Source of the DNA: Pseudonocardia autotrophica
GTDB taxonomy: Bacteria; Actinomycetota; Actinomycetes; Mycobacteriales; Pseudonocardiaceae
Assembly: GCF_000717175.1 (NCBI RefSeq)
Contig: NZ_JNYD01000014.1
Coordinates: 87,527-151,526, forward strand
Length of the DNA: 64,000 nucleotides
Reading direction: 5' to 3'
Under the pieces are notes generated by a model. The model was not told the DNA's origin. It ran no database searches and saw nothing but the letters and a program-made list of their open reading frames with translations. Of the stretch, positions 25,089-33,516 are shown one piece after another. Numbering within the stretch: position 1 is the first letter of the stretch; every line of letters begins with the position of its first letter. Both the position numbers and the translations under genes were made by a program.

Positions 25089-26978
25089 ATGTCCCCCCTG
25101 CAGTCCCCCGAACGACCGGCCCCGGCGACGACCGTCGCCGACACCCTGACCCGCGTCGTCGAACTGCTCGCCGACGACGCTCCGGCCGAGGCCGTCACGG
25201 CCGCGGTCGCCGGGCTGCGCTCGCCCGCCGCGGCGAGCGCCGCCGCCGATGCGCTGGCCGTCCGCGACCTGCTCGACCTGCGCCGCCGCCGGGAGCGGGA
25301 GGGCGCCGCCCTCTACGCGACGGCCCGCGACCTGACCTCGCTGCGCAGCAGCGACGAGGTGCTGCGGGCGATCGTGGAGCGGGCCCGGCGGCTGCTCGGC
25401 TCGGACTCCGCCTACATCGCCCTGGTCGACGCGGCCACCGGCGACGCCTACATGCGGGTCACCTCCGGCACGCGGACCGAGGGCATCCGGGCCGTCCGCC
25501 AGCGGCCCGGGTACGGGGTCGGAGGCTTCGTGATCCAGACCGGGCAGGCGCTGGCGACCCCGGACTACCTCGTCGACGAGCGCATCCGGCACGACCCGCT
25601 GGTGGCGGCCGCGGTCGGGGCCGACGGCATCGTCAGCATCGCGGGCGTGCCCATGAAGACCGGCACCACCGTGATCGGCGCCCTCTTCGCCGCGAACCGG
25701 GTCCGTCGCCACTTCGACCAGGCCGAGATCGCCCTGCTCTCCTCGCTCGCCGCCCACGCGTCCGTGGTGATCGAGAACGCCCGGCTCTACGAGCGCACTC
25801 AGACCGTCACCGCCGAGCTGCGCGAGGCCGGGGCCCGGCTCGCGGCCCAGCGGCATGCGCTGGAGCGGGCGGCGTTCGCCCACGAGCAGCTCATGCCGCT
25901 CGCCCTCGAGCGGACGGACGTGTCCGAGCTCGTCCGCGCCGTGCGGCGCGTCCTCGGCGGGAGTGCGACGCTCCTGGCCGCGGACGGCACGGTGCTCGCC
26001 GGGTGCCACGAGGAGCCCGGCGCCGACGACCGGGAGACGCACGAGGTCGAGATCCGCGTGGGCGAGGAGTCGCTCGGCCGGCTGCGGCTCGTCCGTCCCG
26101 GCCCCCTCTCCCCCGCCGACGAACGCACCCTCGAACGCGCCGCACAGACGGCGGCGCTGCTGCTCGTCATGGGCCGCCAGACCGCGCTGGTCGCCCGCGA
26201 GCTGCGTGCCGAGCTGCTGGCCGACCTGCTGGCCGACCGCGCGCCGAACTGGGCCGTCCTGCAGCGGCGCGCGGCCCGCTCGGGCATCGCGGACTTCGAC
26301 CGGCCGCACACGGTGGTCGTCGCCGGCGGGCCCGCGGCCGGGGAGCGCCCGGCCGGGGTCCCCGAACCGGACCACCCGCTCCTCGGCATGGCCGTCGACA
26401 TCGCGGAGCGCCACGGCGGGCTGGCCGGGACGCACGGCGACACCGTCGTTCTGGTCCTCCCCGGGCTCGAGGCCGACGACGCCGCCCGCCTCGTCGTGCA
26501 CGAGCTGACCACCGCGAGCGGGCAGCCCGTCACCGCGGGGGCGGCCGGACCCGGCGCGACCGCCCGGGTGGTGCGGGGGCTGCACCGCTCGGCGGCACGC
26601 TGCCAGCGGCTGCTGCTCGCCCTCGGCCGGGAGGGGCAGGGCGCCTCGCTGTCCGAGCTCGGGATGCTGGGCACGGTGCTCGAGACCGCCGACACCCAGC
26701 AGGTCCGGGGTCTGCTGGACCGCACCCTCGGCCCGCTGACGGAGTACGACCGCGCGACCGGGTCGACCCTGCTGGCCACCGTCGAGTCCTACTTCTCGGC
26801 GGGCCAGAGTCCGCCCGCGACCGCCCGGGCGCTCGGCATCCACGTCAACACGGTCTACCAGCGGCTGGAGCGCATCACGGCCGTCCTCGGCGGGACGCGG
26901 TGGCGCGAACCGGACGGCGCCGTCGAGATGCAGCTGGCCCTCGCGCTGAACCGGCAGATGGGCGAGCCGCTGGGGTGA
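25089..26978 (+). CDS. GAF-PucR family transcriptional regulator (copy 2)
   Basis: A 629-residue paralogue of the preceding gene. The GAF domain spans about 70-235 (LYATARDLTSLRSSDEVLRAIV to HASVVIENARLY). The helix-turn-helix near the C-terminus reads YFSAGQSPPATARALGIHVNTVYQRLERI. ATG 25089 is preferred over an in-frame ATG at 25065, because CGGAGGG lies 6 bases upstream of it and the predicted start site leaves little leader for the earlier one. Tandem duplication followed by divergence is the simplest origin. The two could form heterodimers or respond to different intermediates. Confidence 0.92.
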   Translation: MSPLQSPERPAPATTVADTLTRVVELLADDAPAEAVTAAVAGLRSPAAASAAADALAVRDLLDLRRRREREGAALYATARDLTSLRSSDEVLRAIVERARRLLGSDSAYIALVDAATGDAYMRVTSGTRTEGIRAVRQRPGYGVGGFVIQTGQALATPDYLVDERIRHDPLVAAAVGADGIVSIAGVPMKTGTTVIGALFAANRVRRHFDQAEIALLSSLAAHASVVIENARLYERTQTVTAELREAGARLAAQRHALERAAFAHEQLMPLALERTDVSELVRAVRRVLGGSATLLAADGTVLAGCHEEPGADDRETHEVEIRVGEESLGRLRLVRPGPLSPADERTLERAAQTAALLLVMGRQTALVARELRAELLADLLADRAPNWAVLQRRAARSGIADFDRPHTVVVAGGPAAGERPAGVPEPDHPLLGMAVDIAERHGGLAGTHGDTVVLVLPGLEADDAARLVVHELTTASGQPVTAGAAGPGATARVVRGLHRSAARCQRLLLALGREGQGASLSELGMLGTVLETADTQQVRGLLDRTLGPLTEYDRATGSTLLATVESYFSAGQSPPATARALGIHVNTVYQRLERITAVLGGTRWREPDGAVEMQLALALNRQMGEPLG

Positions 26979-26985
26979 GGGACGC

Positions 26986-28272
26986 TCACCGCGAGAACAG
27001 GTCGCCGTTCAGGTAGATGTCCCAGTCCGCACCGGTCAGGCCGTGCCCGCCGGAGCGCAGGTGGTAGCTCATCGCCGGACCGCGGAACCCCTCGTCCGTG
27101 GGCGGTCGCCAGCTCGTCGACGGCAGACCGGTGTCGCCCAGCCCGTAGAGCTCGTACACCTGCGCCGCGGCGACGTAGGCCAGGAACTCGCCCTCGGGGT
27201 CGGCGTTGGCGTCGTCCGTGGCGCTCGCGACGACGACCCGGCGCGGTGCCATCAGCGCCACCAGCTCGTGCTGGTCGACCGGCAGCGAGTCCACGCGGTC
27301 GTTGTAGGCCTTGTACGTCTGCGGGAACCAGTGCGGGAACGAGCCGTTGATGCGCGCGACGGTCTCCGCGCCGACGCCGCCGTCGCCGCGACGGGCGAGC
27401 TTGGTGCCCGTCGAGCCCGAGTTGTTCGGGATGGCCACCGCGAAGCGGGTGTCCTGCGCCCCGGCCCACAGCGCCGCCTTGCCGCTGCGCGAGTGGCCGA
27501 TGACCGCCACCTTCGTGGGGTCGATGTCGGGATCCGTCTGCAGGTAGTCCATGGCCCGGCTGGCCCCCCACGACCAGGCGCTGATGGCCCGGCCCGCGTC
27601 CGCGGGCAGCTCCTGGTCCGCGGGGTGGAACAGGTCGATCATCGCGCTGCGGTAGCTGCCGCTGTCGTCGGGAGCGACCTCGCCCGCGTCGAACGCCGCG
27701 AACGCGTAGCCGGCCTCGGTGATCGTCGACACCGGTGCGATCCCCGACGACCGGTCCGGGTCGTCCCCCACCTCGCCTCGGTGGTCGATCATCAGGAACG
27801 TGCCCCGCGGCTTGGCGCCGGTCTTCGGGACGAACAGCTTCACGTCGAAGCTGCCGGTGCCCTCGGGGCCGGTGACCGTGATCGTGATGATCTTGCGGGT
27901 CACGGCCGGGAAGTCGGTCGTCGCGACGTCGAAGGTCTGCGCCGTCGGGGCGGGCAGGCTCTGCCCGTAGACGTTCTCGCGGAAGTCGGCCAGCAGTTCG
28001 GCGCGGCGCGTGTTCTCCCACTCCGCGGCGGTGGTGACGGCGGCGCCGCTGTGCAGCCGCAGCGGGTTCGGGTAGTCCTCGCCGTCGATCGTCACCGTCT
28101 TGTCGGCCTGTGTCACGGCCGCCGTCCGGACCGGCTGCGGCTGCACGGCCGAGCCGCCGCCGGCGCACAGGGCGGCGACGACGACCAGCGACGTCGCACA
28201 CCTCGTCACGATGTGCAGTCGGTCGCGGTGACGCGAGGGGCTCGGGGTACGCACGAGGCGGAATCTACCCAC
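26986..28272 (-). CDS. Secreted CE15-like (glucuronoyl/acetylxylan esterase-type) hydrolase
   Basis: A 428-residue alpha/beta hydrolase with an N-terminal signal (SLVVVAALCAGGGSAVQ). The nucleophile elbow is GHSRSGKAALWAG, close to the CE15 pattern GxSRxGK. FPHWFPQTYKAY and the C-terminal GGHGLTGADWD, with the probable catalytic His, also match this group. Members cleave esters of plant cell-wall glucuronoxylan or related acyl sugars; the true substrate here is unknown. The start is a GTG at 28272 with a weak ribosome site; a GTG 21 codons later is possible. It is convergent with the PucR gene and shows no operon partner. Confidence 0.85.
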   Translation of the reverse strand: MGRFRLVRTPSPSRHRDRLHIVTRCATSLVVVAALCAGGGSAVQPQPVRTAAVTQADKTVTIDGEDYPNPLRLHSGAAVTTAAEWENTRRAELLADFRENVYGQSLPAPTAQTFDVATTDFPAVTRKIITITVTGPEGTGSFDVKLFVPKTGAKPRGTFLMIDHRGEVGDDPDRSSGIAPVSTITEAGYAFAAFDAGEVAPDDSGSYRSAMIDLFHPADQELPADAGRAISAWSWGASRAMDYLQTDPDIDPTKVAVIGHSRSGKAALWAGAQDTRFAVAIPNNSGSTGTKLARRGDGGVGAETVARINGSFPHWFPQTYKAYNDRVDSLPVDQHELVALMAPRRVVVASATDDANADPEGEFLAYVAAAQVYELYGLGDTGLPSTSWRPPTDEGFRGPAMSYHLRSGGHGLTGADWDIYLNGDLFSR

Positions 28273-28348
28273 CCGTGATCACCCGGCAACTACTCTCGGC
28301 GCAGAGCCATCCATCGGATGACGCGTGCAGGTACCGAGAGAGTGATCG

Positions 28349-28372
28349 CGCCCCGGGGTCTCCTCCGGGGCG
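28349..28372 (-). terminator. Terminator hairpin after rnpB
   Basis: The inverted repeat CGCCCCGG / CCGGGGCG with an 8-base loop lies directly past the predicted 3' end of the RNase P RNA on the minus strand. The stem is GC-rich and has no strong T-run, which is common in actinobacteria. Confidence 0.55.
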
Positions 28373-28375
28373 TGG

Positions 28376-28774
28376 GGCGGACGAGCTGGCCTGTAAGCCG
28401 GATCCTGTTCCCGGGCGCCTCGCGGCGCTCCGTTCGGCGACCATCCATCTAGGCCTGCCGTCGCCGGCAGGCTCGAGCGGCCTACCCGCAGGCTCGGACG
28501 GGCCGTCCTCGAACACCTGCGCAGCCTCCCGGGGGAGGCCTCTTGGCCTTGCTCCGGGTGGGGTTTACCGAGCCACCCCGGTCACCCGGGGTGCTGGTGG
28601 TCTCTTACACCACCGTTTCACCCTTACCGCGCGCCCGGGGGCGCACGGCGGTCTGTTTTCTGTGGCACTGTCCCGCGGGTCGCCCCGGGTTGCCGTTGAC
28701 AACCACCCTGCCCTGCGGAGTCCGGACTTTCCTCGGCGGCGTGATGCCGACGCGGTCGCCCGGCCAGCTCGTCC
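28376..28774 (-). ncRNA. rnpB: RNase P RNA (class A)
   Basis: On the minus strand the conserved RNase P RNA blocks occur in order: GAGGAAAGTCCGGACTCC near the 5' end, ACAGAAAACAGACCGCC, AGGGTGAAACGGTGGTGTAA, AGATGGATGGTCGCC, and ACAGGATCCGGCTTACAGG near the 3' end. The ends pair perfectly over 13 bases (GGACGAGCTGGCC with GGCCAGCTCGTCC), forming helix P1. This defines an RNA of about 396 nt. It is the catalytic subunit that removes 5' leaders from tRNA precursors. Apparent protein frames across this segment are spurious. Confidence 0.96.
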
Positions 28775-28783
28775 GCGCCACGG

Positions 28784-28789
28784 ATCGTA
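28784..28789 (-). promoter_or_regulatory. -10 element of rnpB
   Basis: TACGAT on the minus strand ends 9 bases before the predicted 5' end of RNase P RNA at 28774. No good -35 match is visible 17-18 bases upstream. Confidence 0.45.
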
Positions 28790-28878
28790 GCGCGCGGATC
28801 ACGGCGCGCTGCACGCGTGTCCGCGGGCGGTGCGCGGGGCGCGGAGACACTCCCCCGACCTGGGCGGACGCGCGGACG

Positions 28879-29931
28879 TCAGCTGGGCGGCGGGGTCGTG
28901 GTGGTCGTCGTGAGCGGCACCGTGGGCGGCGTGGGCGGTGTCGTCACGGGCGCCGGTGGGGTGGGCGTGGTCGCGACCCGCTTCTTGGTCCACGTCCGGG
29001 TGGACGGGGACGAGGCGGTTCGGGTGGATGCCGCCGTGTCGCCCTCCGTCGCGGGAGCCGTCGGGGTGGTGGACGGCCGGGGCGGTCGGGACTTCGTCGG
29101 CGTCGGCGTCGGTGCCGGCGCCACCGTGGGGCTCGACGGCGGGCTCGACGGTGGGCTCGACGGCGAGCTGGGCACGGTGGAGGTCGGCGAGGGCGTGGGG
29201 GCTTCGGGCTTCGGGCCTGTCGGGGCGGTGGGCTCCGTCGGGCCCGCGTTCTGGACCGGGGCGGGCCCCTGAACGGGCCGGGCCGCGACGGGCACGGCCG
29301 GCCGGGCGGGGGCGGCCTGGCGGGTCGCCGGCTCACCCTCGGTGCCGGCCGAGGTCCCGGCCGAGCTCCGTGCCGGCGGGGCGTCGTTGCGCACGTCGGC
29401 CGGTACTGCCGCGGCCCGCGGCCGCGGTGCCTGGTCGCCCGTGTCCGCCTGGGCCGGCGTCTCCGAGAAGTCCGAGGAATCCGGCGAGTCCGCCGCAGAG
29501 TCCGCAGAGTCCGCAGATTCTGCGGCCCCCGACGAGTCCCCGGAGTCCGCGAGGACCCGCTCCGGCGGGGGCGCGGCGGGCTGTTCCGGACCGGCCTCGA
29601 CCGGTGCGGCCCCGGTCGCGCCCTCGGACGGCGACGTCGACGAGGCCGCCGACGAGGCCGTGGACGAGCGTGCCGGCGCGGGGGCGGCCAACGGCGGGCG
29701 GGCCGCCGTCGTCGGACCGGTCACGAAGGTCCGCAGCGTGCCCTCCCCGGAAGAGGTCCCCACCCAGGCCGCCAGCAGCGCTCCGAGCCCGACGACCGCG
29801 ACCACCCCGGCCACCGCCGCCCGCACCGCGCGCGTGGCGCCCTCGGGCCGGTGCAGCAGCAGCCAGATCGGCACCACGCACCAGGCGAGGATCAGCACCG
29901 TCGCCAGGACCACACCCCACCGCTGCGTCAT
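28879..29931 (-). CDS. Membrane protein with long Pro/Ser/Thr-rich tail
   Basis: A 350-residue protein of unknown function. Two hydrophobic segments lie at about 5-27 (WGVVLATVLILAWCVVPIWLLL) and 36-58 (AAVAGVVAVVGLGALLAAWVG). About 290 residues of low-complexity Ala/Pro/Ser/Thr sequence follow, including an acidic Ser-Ala-Asp run and a threonine/proline-rich C-terminus. The tail is probably outside the membrane and could be O-glycosylated or span the wall. ATG 29931 is chosen because GGGGGAG precedes it. It sits just upstream of rnpB in the same direction. Confidence 0.7.
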   Translation of the reverse strand: MTQRWGVVLATVLILAWCVVPIWLLLHRPEGATRAVRAAVAGVVAVVGLGALLAAWVGTSSGEGTLRTFVTGPTTAARPPLAAPAPARSSTASSAASSTSPSEGATGAAPVEAGPEQPAAPPPERVLADSGDSSGAAESADSADSAADSPDSSDFSETPAQADTGDQAPRPRAAAVPADVRNDAPPARSSAGTSAGTEGEPATRQAAPARPAVPVAARPVQGPAPVQNAGPTEPTAPTGPKPEAPTPSPTSTVPSSPSSPPSSPPSSPTVAPAPTPTPTKSRPPRPSTTPTAPATEGDTAASTRTASSPSTRTWTKKRVATTPTPPAPVTTPPTPPTVPLTTTTTTPPPS

Positions 29932-30076
29932 CGCGGACTCCCCCCACGGCCCCGCTCGGCTCCGGGACCTCACCCCATCGTGCTCCCGCCCCCCGACCGT
30001 TGCGCAATGCAGTAACTCGCCCCTGCGGCACCCGGACGTTACGGACGACGGCCGAGCGGCCCGCCGGGCGGCCGTC

Positions 30077-30082
30077 TACTGT
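30077..30082 (+). promoter_or_regulatory. -10 element for a leaderless TauE gene
   Basis: TACTGT ends 7 bases before the GTG at 30090. No Shine-Dalgarno precedes the gene, so transcription probably starts at or next to the start codon. Confidence 0.5.
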
Positions 30083-30089
30083 TCCGGCC

Positions 30090-30851
30090 GTGGTGGGCGC
30101 GTCGCCGGGTCAGCTGGTCTTCCTCCTCGTCGCGGGGCTGGTGGCCGGCGCGATCAACGCCATCGCGGGCGGCGGCTCGCTGCTGGTCTTCCCCGCGCTG
30201 CTGGCGGTCGGCCTGAACCCGCTGGCCGCGAACGTCACCAACTCGATCGCGCAGTGGCCGGGCTACGTCGGGATCGTCGTCGGCAACCGGCGCGAGCTGC
30301 GCGAACAGCGCCGGCGCATCGTCCTGACCTGCATCATGGCGGCACTGGGCTCGGTGGTCGGCTGCGTCCTGCTGCTGGTCCTGCCCGGCTCGGTGTTCGA
30401 CGCCGTCGTACCCGCACTGGTCATCCTGGCCAGCGTCGTCATGGCGCTCGGCCCGTACCTGAAACGCTGGATCGGCACCCCGGACCCCGACGCGCCGGAC
30501 CGCACCGCGTGGCTGCTGCCGGCGGTGTTCCTCGCCGGCGTCTACGGCGGCTACTTCGGCGGGGCGCTCGGGGTCATCCTGATCTCGGTGCTGTCGCTGC
30601 TGGCCAACGACACCCTGGTCCGGCTCAACGCGCTCAAGGGCCTGCTCTCGCTCGTGGCCGCCTCGGTCACCGTGGTGATCTTCTCGCTCCGTGCGCCGGT
30701 GGACTGGACCGCGGTCGCGATCCTCGCGCCGACGACGCTCGTCGGCGGGTATCTCGGCGCCCGGATCGCCCGCCGGATGCCCGACGCCGTGCTGCGCTGG
30801 TTCGTGGTCGTACTCGGCCTGGCCGTCGGCGTGTACCTGCTCCTCGACTGA
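30090..30851 (+). CDS. TauE/SafE family sulfite or anion exporter
   Basis: A 253-residue integral membrane protein with about eight hydrophobic segments. The TauE/SafE patterns GAINAIAGGGSLLVFPAL near the N-terminus and GVYGGYFGGALGVI in the second half are both present. Family members export sulfite, sulfoacetate or related organic anions. The start is GTG 30090 or the adjacent GTG 30093, and it looks leaderless. The stop overlaps the next permease ATG by one base, so both belong to one unit. Confidence 0.92.
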   Translation: MVGASPGQLVFLLVAGLVAGAINAIAGGGSLLVFPALLAVGLNPLAANVTNSIAQWPGYVGIVVGNRRELREQRRRIVLTCIMAALGSVVGCVLLLVLPGSVFDAVVPALVILASVVMALGPYLKRWIGTPDPDAPDRTAWLLPAVFLAGVYGGYFGGALGVILISVLSLLANDTLVRLNALKGLLSLVAASVTVVIFSLRAPVDWTAVAILAPTTLVGGYLGARIARRMPDAVLRWFVVVLGLAVGVYLLLD

Positions 30852-32086
30852 TGGCGCTCGCCCTCTCGGTCGCACTCCTCGCGGTGGTGCTGGCCGCGGC
30901 GGTCCTGCGCCCTCGCGGGCTGCCGGAGGCCGCCGCGGCCGTGCCCGCGGCGGTCCTGGTCGTCGCGCTCGGACTCCTGCCCCTCCCGGCGGCCGTGGCC
31001 GAGATCGGCGACCTGGGCCCGACCGTCGGCTTCCTGGCCGCGATCCTGCTGCTCGGGCGGCTCGCCGACGCCGAGGGCGTGTTCGGCTGGCTCGGGGCCC
31101 GGCTCGCGGTGGCCGCCCGGGGCCGGGCCCCACGGCTGTTCGGGCTGGTCTTCGCCGCGGCCACGGCGGTCACGGTGGTGCTGAGCCTCGACGCGACCGT
31201 CGTGCTGCTGACCCCGGTCGTCCTCGCGACGACTGCCCGGCTGCGGCTCCCCGCGCGCCCGCACGCCTACGCCTCGGTCCACCTCGCCAACGCCGGCTCG
31301 CTGCTGCTGCCCGTGTCGAACCTGACGAACCTGCTGGTGTTCGAGGCGTCGGGGCTGTCGTTCCTCGGCTTCGCGGGCCTGATGCTGCTGCCGTGGCTGG
31401 TCACGCTCGCCGTGGAGTACGGCGTGCTCCGCGGCTTCTTCCGCGGTGATCTCGGCGAGTCCGTCCCGGTGCCCGCGAGGCGCAACGGCGAGCGCACGCC
31501 CCGGTTCGCGCTCGTCGTCCTCGCCCTCACGCTGGCGGGCTTCGGTGCCTCGTCGACGGTGGGGGTGGAGCCGGTGTGGGTGGCGGCGGCCGGCGCCGTG
31601 GTGCTCGCGGTGCGGGCCGTCGTCCGCCGGGAGATCGGGATGGCCGGGCTGGTCCGCGGGACGTCCCCGCTGTTCTGCGTGTTCGTGCTGGCGCTCGGCG
31701 TGGTGGTCGCCGCGGTCGCCACGCACGGGCTCGCGGGGTGGCTGGCCGGGATCCTGCCGGACGCGCCGACGCTGACCGGGCTGCTCGGGGTCGCGGCGGT
31801 GGCCGCGGTGCTGGCGAACGTGGTCAACAACCTGCCGGCCACCCTGGTGCTCATCGCCGCGCTGGGACCGGCGCCGCACCCGGCGCTGGTCCTGGCGCTG
31901 CTGCTCGGGGTGAACATCGGCCCGAACCTGACCTACGTGGGATCGCTGGCCACGCTGCTGTGGCGCCGGGTCCTGCCCCGCACGCCGAGCCTGCGCACGT
32001 TCACCGTCGTCGGCCTGCTGACCGTGCCCGTCGCCCTGACCGCCGCCACCGCGGCCCTGTGGGCGGTGTGGAGCCTGGTCGGTTAG
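30851..32086 (+). CDS. SLC13/ArsB-like anion or cation permease
   Basis: A 411-residue polytopic protein with about eleven hydrophobic segments. LDATVVLLTPVVL, NAGSLLLPVSNLTNLLVF and VVNNLPATLVLIAALGP resemble the paired, helix-breaking loops of the ArsB/NhaD/SLC13 transporters. It starts by a one-base overlap (TGATG) with the TauE gene. Its stop codon overlaps the stop of the convergent phosphatase gene. Substrate is undetermined; arsenite, sulfate or dicarboxylate are options. Confidence 0.87.
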   Translation: MALALSVALLAVVLAAAVLRPRGLPEAAAAVPAAVLVVALGLLPLPAAVAEIGDLGPTVGFLAAILLLGRLADAEGVFGWLGARLAVAARGRAPRLFGLVFAAATAVTVVLSLDATVVLLTPVVLATTARLRLPARPHAYASVHLANAGSLLLPVSNLTNLLVFEASGLSFLGFAGLMLLPWLVTLAVEYGVLRGFFRGDLGESVPVPARRNGERTPRFALVVLALTLAGFGASSTVGVEPVWVAAAGAVVLAVRAVVRREIGMAGLVRGTSPLFCVFVLALGVVVAAVATHGLAGWLAGILPDAPTLTGLLGVAAVAAVLANVVNNLPATLVLIAALGPAPHPALVLALLLGVNIGPNLTYVGSLATLLWRRVLPRTPSLRTFTVVGLLTVPVALTAATAALWAVWSLVG

Positions 32087-32757
32087 GACGGGTCGCCGGG
32101 CACGTGGGACGTGTCGTTGACCAGCCGGACGGACGCCCCGCCGTCGGGGAAGAAGTCCGCGATGCAGAGCGACGCCAGGTCCAGGTGCAGCCGGTAGAGG
32201 ATCGAGCTGCCGCTGGCCAGGGCCTCCTGCAGGATCAGCTTGATCGGCGTGACGTGGCTGACCACGACGACCGTGCGGCCCGGGAAGTCCGCGACGATCT
32301 TGGCGCGCTCGGCGGCGACCCGGACCCCGGCCTCGGCGAAGCTCTCGCCGCCGGGCGGGGCGACCTCCGTGCTGCCCAGCCACCGGGCGAACACCTCGGG
32401 ATCGCGCTCGCGGGCCTCGACGAAGGTCAGGCCCTCCCACTCGCCGAAGTCCGTCTCGATCAGCCCGTCGCGCACCTCCACCGGGAGCCCGGTGACCGCG
32501 GCGACGGCCTCGGCGGTCTGCCGCGCCCGCAGCAGCGGCGAGGTGAGGATCGCGTCGACCCCGCCGAGGGCGCCGATCCGCTCGGCCGCGCTCGCCGCCT
32601 GGGCCTCGCCCCGCTCGGTCAGGGCGGGGTCGCCCAGGCCGGAGTAGCGCTTCTCCACGGACAACGGCGTCTGGCCGTGCCGGAGCAGCAGCATCCGGGT
32701 CGGGGCGCCCTTCTGCCCGGTCCACGCGGCGGAGCCCGACGGGGTCGAGGCCGTCAC
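32083..32757 (-). CDS. Histidine phosphatase family protein (RNase H domain absent)
   Basis: A 224-residue phosphoglycerate-mutase-like phosphatase. The catalytic motif is LLLRHGQTP at about 22-30, with the acid in the ETDFGEWEGL stretch and the second His in VSHVTPIK. By position it matches M. tuberculosis Rv2228c, which carries an N-terminal RNase HI domain. Here only a linker-like remnant (about 20 residues, GSAAWTGQKGAPTR) precedes the phosphatase. The GTG start at 32757 overlaps the upstream zinc-ribbon stop (GTGA). The phosphatase has been linked to cobalamin precursor (CobC) activity in relatives. Confidence 0.9.
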   Translation of the reverse strand: MTASTPSGSAAWTGQKGAPTRMLLLRHGQTPLSVEKRYSGLGDPALTERGEAQAASAAERIGALGGVDAILTSPLLRARQTAEAVAAVTGLPVEVRDGLIETDFGEWEGLTFVEARERDPEVFARWLGSTEVAPPGGESFAEAGVRVAAERAKIVADFPGRTVVVVSHVTPIKLILQEALASGSSILYRLHLDLASLCIADFFPDGGASVRLVNDTSHVPGDPS

Positions 32758-33491
32758 AGCCCGGACTCCCCGGTCCGGACCAGGATCGCGCCGCACTCCT
32801 CGCAGTGCACGACGTCGTCGGCCGCCGCGGCCTTGACCCGGCCCAGGAAGGTGCGGTCCAGCTCGAGGCGGCAGGCGCCGCAGCGGCGTTCGCGCAGCAG
32901 CCCCGCCCCGGCCCGCCCCTGCTCGCGCCGCTTCTCGTAGACGGCGAGCAGGTCCTCGGGCAGCTCCGGGAGGATCGTCTCGCGGTCGCGGCGCCGGCCG
33001 CCCTCGGCCGCGTCGATGTCGGCGAGCGCGGTGTCGCGGCGCCCGGTCACGGCCTGCAGGTGCTCCTCGGCCTCGGCGAGCACGCGGCGGGAGTGGTCGA
33101 GGTTGCCGCCCAGGGCCTCGCGCTGCTCCATGACCTCCAGCTGCTCGTCCTCGAGGACGCCCTGGCGGCGTGCGAGGGTCTCGAGCTCGTGCTGCAGGTC
33201 GGCGGCCTGCCGGGCGCTCACGCCGGAACCCGCGAGCACCGCCCGGTCCTTCTCGGTGCGCGCCCGCACGCCCTCGACGTCCCGCTCCAGCCGGCGGATG
33301 TCCCGGTCCAGGTCGCCCGCCGCGGTCTCGGCCTCGACCACGGCGTCCTTGCCCGCCCGGACGCGCGCCTCGGCCTCGGTCAGCTCCGCGTGCTCGGGCA
33401 GTGCCCGGCGGCGGTGCGCGAGCCGCGTGAGCTCCGCGTCGACCTCGGCCAGGTCCAGCAGCCGCCGCTGCGCGGCGGGATCGGCCTTCAC
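32754..33491 (-). CDS. C4-type zinc ribbon, coiled-coil protein
   Basis: A 245-residue protein: a long coiled coil at about 20-175 (heptad-rich, e.g. AAGDLDRDIRRLERDVEGV) followed by a zinc ribbon with CGAC and CEEC. It matches the Rv2229c position. The GTG start at 33491 follows AAGGAGGA. These proteins are widespread and poorly understood, and may bind nucleic acid or act as tethers. The stop overlaps the phosphatase start, and a NIF3 gene lies 25 bases upstream, in the order seen in mycobacteria. Confidence 0.9.
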   Translation of the reverse strand: MKADPAAQRRLLDLAEVDAELTRLAHRRRALPEHAELTEAEARVRAGKDAVVEAETAAGDLDRDIRRLERDVEGVRARTEKDRAVLAGSGVSARQAADLQHELETLARRQGVLEDEQLEVMEQREALGGNLDHSRRVLAEAEEHLQAVTGRRDTALADIDAAEGGRRRDRETILPELPEDLLAVYEKRREQGRAGAGLLRERRCGACRLELDRTFLGRVKAAAADDVVHCEECGAILVRTGESGL

Positions 33492-33516
33492 GCCCCTCGT
33501 CCTCCTTCTCGGGTGG

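Noticed and set aside
26979..26998. Short inverted repeat GGTGAG/CTCACC between the PucR and esterase genes as a terminator
   Set aside because: Only six base pairs and no T-run; too weak to call.
28543..30015. Long open frame across rnpB and the Pro/Ser-rich gene
   Set aside because: It is arginine/glycine-rich, overlaps a clear RNase P RNA and is antisense to the membrane protein gene; it is a GC-rich shadow.
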